From NCBI GenBank assembly GCA_015664885.1, contig DQPL01000019.1, positions 1 through 64,000 on the forward strand: DNA of 64,000 nucleotides, given 5' to 3'. Each line of letters starts with the position of its first letter. Positions within the stretch are counted from its first letter, which is position 1. Below, piece by piece: positions 62,739 through 64,000 of the stretch. The notes beneath the pieces are model-generated. The model did no database searches. It was not told where the DNA came from and saw only the letters and a list, made by a program, of their open reading frames with translations. The translations under genes and the position numbers were made by a program. The DNA comes from Gemmatimonadota bacterium. Lineage in GTDB: Bacteria > Gemmatimonadota > Gemmatimonadetes > Longimicrobiales > Gaopeijiaceae.

Positions 62739-63426
62739 CCTTCATCAGCCGCCGACGTTCCTTCCGCTCCAACTTGCGGCGCCTACGAGCGTCACGGGCG
62801 GTCTCACCTGGGTGACGAACCGTGACCTCCACGCCACCCATGATCGCGACGCCCGTGATCCTGAGCGTGGGCGCGTGCGGGTCCGGATTGTGATAGTCGT
62901 CTCCCCTGTGCTCGAACCCGCCCATGATGGCGATGCCATGGCTCTCCACGTTGAGCCCGGGAGGGACAATGACCTCTACGCCGCCGCAGAGTGTTAAGAC
63001 TTGTAGCTCGGTAACGCCCGGTCCCATCACGGCCTCGCGAAAGTCGAGCTCACACCCTCCCATCACGGCAATGGAATAGTTCTTCCTGGCCGGGCTCCAG
63101 CGCCCCTTTCGAGCACTGCCTCCCATGATGGCGACAATGAAGCCTTGTTCTTTCACCTGCCCAGCCGAAGTGACGGTGAACTGGGAATCAGGTGCGGGCG
63201 ACGGAGTAGTCTGAGGCTCGACGACCGCGGGTACGCCACCGCCAGGTAGATCCTGCAGCAGCTCTTTCAAAGCATCTACGGAAGTGGCGGCATGCGCAGC
63301 GTCCACACGCCGCTCGAACTCCTCGACGCTCATGATGTCGTTGGCGAAATGCTCGCACAGCGCGTCGATGGTCACGTCGCGAGTGTTGGCAACCGGTGCC
63401 AGGCCCGAATCGCTCTCGTTCGCCAT
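62731..63426 (-). CDS. DUF1707 plus LiaF-like C-terminal domain protein
   Basis: The 231-residue protein begins with a DUF1707/SHOCT-like helical domain (ITIDALCEHFANDIMSVEEFERRVDAA-like, about 20-60). After a Pro-rich linker come beta-helical repeats of the LiaF/DUF2154 kind, with VAIMGGSARKGRW, AVMGGCELDFREA and AIMGGFEHRG, each IMGG repeat spaced about 25-30 residues. LiaF-like domains repress envelope-stress kinases in Firmicutes; here no kinase is adjacent. No membrane segment is seen. Overlaps the arginase gene. Confidence 0.85.
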   Translation of the reverse strand: MANESDSGLAPVANTRDVTIDALCEHFANDIMSVEEFERRVDAAHAATSVDALKELLQDLPGGGVPAVVEPQTTPSPAPDSQFTVTSAGQVKEQGFIVAIMGGSARKGRWSPARKNYSIAVMGGCELDFREAVMGPGVTELQVLTLCGGVEVIVPPGLNVESHGIAIMGGFEHRGDDYHNPDPHAPTLRITGVAIMGGVEVTVRHPGETARDARRRRKLERKERRRLMKGG

Positions 63427-63627
63427 CGCTTGGTCGGTACTCCTTTTCTCGTGACGCGTTTGAAACCGCCACCTACCCCATAACAGTGTCGTCTAAGTCT
63501 ACGCTTCCCAAGTCCTTCGGGTTCAAGCGGACGTCACCCGTATGTAAGGTGCGTTGGTAGACCGGTAGCCAAAGCCGGCTCCACCCCGCATAATGCCCTA
63601 GTTGAACCTCAGAAGAAGGAGCGAGAG
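63427..63627. other. Intergenic region before the last gene
   Basis: About 200 bases between divergent genes. The only clear element is AAGGAG at 63616-63621, seven bases before the final ATG. No repeat or terminator was found. Confidence 0.3.
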
Positions 63628-64000
63628 ATGCGTGCTATCTCGTCCAAGCGTTTGATGTTGCTCTCGTTTGCGCTGATGATCGGTTTCGCCGGCTGCGCCA
63701 GTGGCAGCGGCGGTGGCGGTGGCGGCAGCCGCAGCAGCTCGAACCGACTCGTCACAGCGGACATGGCCAACCAACAGGAATTGGATCTGTACCAGGCCAT
63801 CCGCCAACTTCGCGGCCGATGGCTCACCTCGCGCGGCCGCGGAACACCCAGAGTGCACGTCGACGGCGGAGCGCGTCAGGGCGGCGTCCAGGAGCTGCAG
63901 AACATTCGCGTCTCGGAAGTCCAGGAAGTCGAATTCATGGGCGCCGCAGATGCGACGCTGCGCTTCGGGACCGGCTACGAAGCCGGTGCGATCCTGGTCA
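63628..64000 (+). CDS. Lipoprotein with TonB-plug-like C-terminal motif (3' partial)
   Basis: The gene begins at ATG 63628 behind AAGGAG and is cut by the window edge after 124 residues. It has a lipobox (LMIGFAGCASG, Cys about 23), a glycine run, and then about 85 residues with the motif VEFMGAADATLRFGTGYEAG. That motif resembles the plug domain of TonB-dependent receptors (DATxRFGTxxxxGxIxV) and recurs in small Gemmatimonadota lipoproteins. Function unknown; proposed role in outer-membrane uptake. Confidence 0.72.
   Translation, partial: MRAISSKRLMLLSFALMIGFAGCASGSGGGGGGSRSSSNRLVTADMANQQELDLYQAIRQLRGRWLTSRGRGTPRVHVDGGARQGGVQELQNIRVSEVQEVEFMGAADATLRFGTGYEAGAILV

Noticed and set aside
1-64000. 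CRISPR array, tRNA, rRNA, integrase or intact insertion sequence
   Set aside because: Read through both strands; no spaced direct repeats, cloverleaf-like sequence with CCA or GTTCGA arm in context, or transposase motif was found. A dedicated covariance-model scan would be decisive.

Overview
The window is a dense, GC-rich chromosomal stretch from what looks like a free-living, aerobic, peptide- and organic-acid-using bacterium. Several marks point to the Gemmatimonadota (an inference): a PadR regulator paired with a permease-prefix MacB/FtsX-type ('ADOP') permease, many lipoproteins and Tat/Sec-exported hydrolases, Big_2 and LVIVD surface proteins, a SUF operon with a Rieske ferredoxin, and a plug-like lipoprotein ending at the window edge. 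I see no rRNA, tRNA, CRISPR array, integrase or intact insertion sequence. Most genes sit in short runs with 4-bp ATGA/GTGA/TGATG overlaps.

Layout. 1-4.1 kb: tail of an Ala/Asp/Thr-rich protein, a PHP lipoprotein, an N-formylglutamate-amidohydrolase-like lipoprotein, a frameshifted leucine-rich-repeat gene and a small membrane protein. 4.3-17.3 kb (+): ilvD, a DUF6966-like zinc-ribbon protein, a penicillin-acylase-type hydrolase, a fatty acid desaturase, lutABC, a cyclophilin, an amino acid permease with a split TPP decarboxylase, and a Spy-like protein ending at a strong terminator. 17.4-24.0 kb (-): M6 metalloprotease and lipoprotein, LVIVD surface protein, decayed ADOP permease with its PadR regulator, and a frameshifted patatin. 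24.1-31.1 kb (+): sufC-sufB-sufD-Rieske-sufS-sufU-ogt and a broken AMIN-like lipoprotein. 31.1-40.4 kb: DadA-like oxidoreductase, zinc dehydrogenase, DUF2007-like protein, serine hydrolase, thiolase, thioesterase, DASS transporter. 40.4-42.0 kb: two gene relics (aminotransferase C-terminus and RCC1-repeat lipoprotein). 42.1-47.0 kb (-): a three-subunit molybdenum hydroxylase related to 4-hydroxybenzoyl-CoA reductase with a DUF1460 amidase-like gene inside. 47.2-64 kb: bacilliredoxin, DUF1028 protein, cupin, M20 peptidase, Gfo/Idh plus two DUF1080 glycosidase-like proteins, an M1 peptidase/two-amidohydrolase operon, cysK, an NmrA-like protein, dienelactone hydrolase, DoxX, arginase, a DUF1707/LiaF-like protein and a partial lipoprotein.

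The working parts fit a heterotroph that digests peptides, N-acylated compounds and glycosides outside the cytoplasm, takes up amino acids and dicarboxylates, oxidises lactate and fatty acids, and possibly reduces an aromatic-CoA ester. The most unusual aspects are (i) the extra four-cysteine insert in the FAD subunit of the Mo enzyme, (ii) probable CTG start codons with strong Shine-Dalgarno sites on two genes, and (iii) at least six genes disrupted by frameshifts, in-frame stops or truncation, spread among intact genes. No clearly new defence or mobile system was found.
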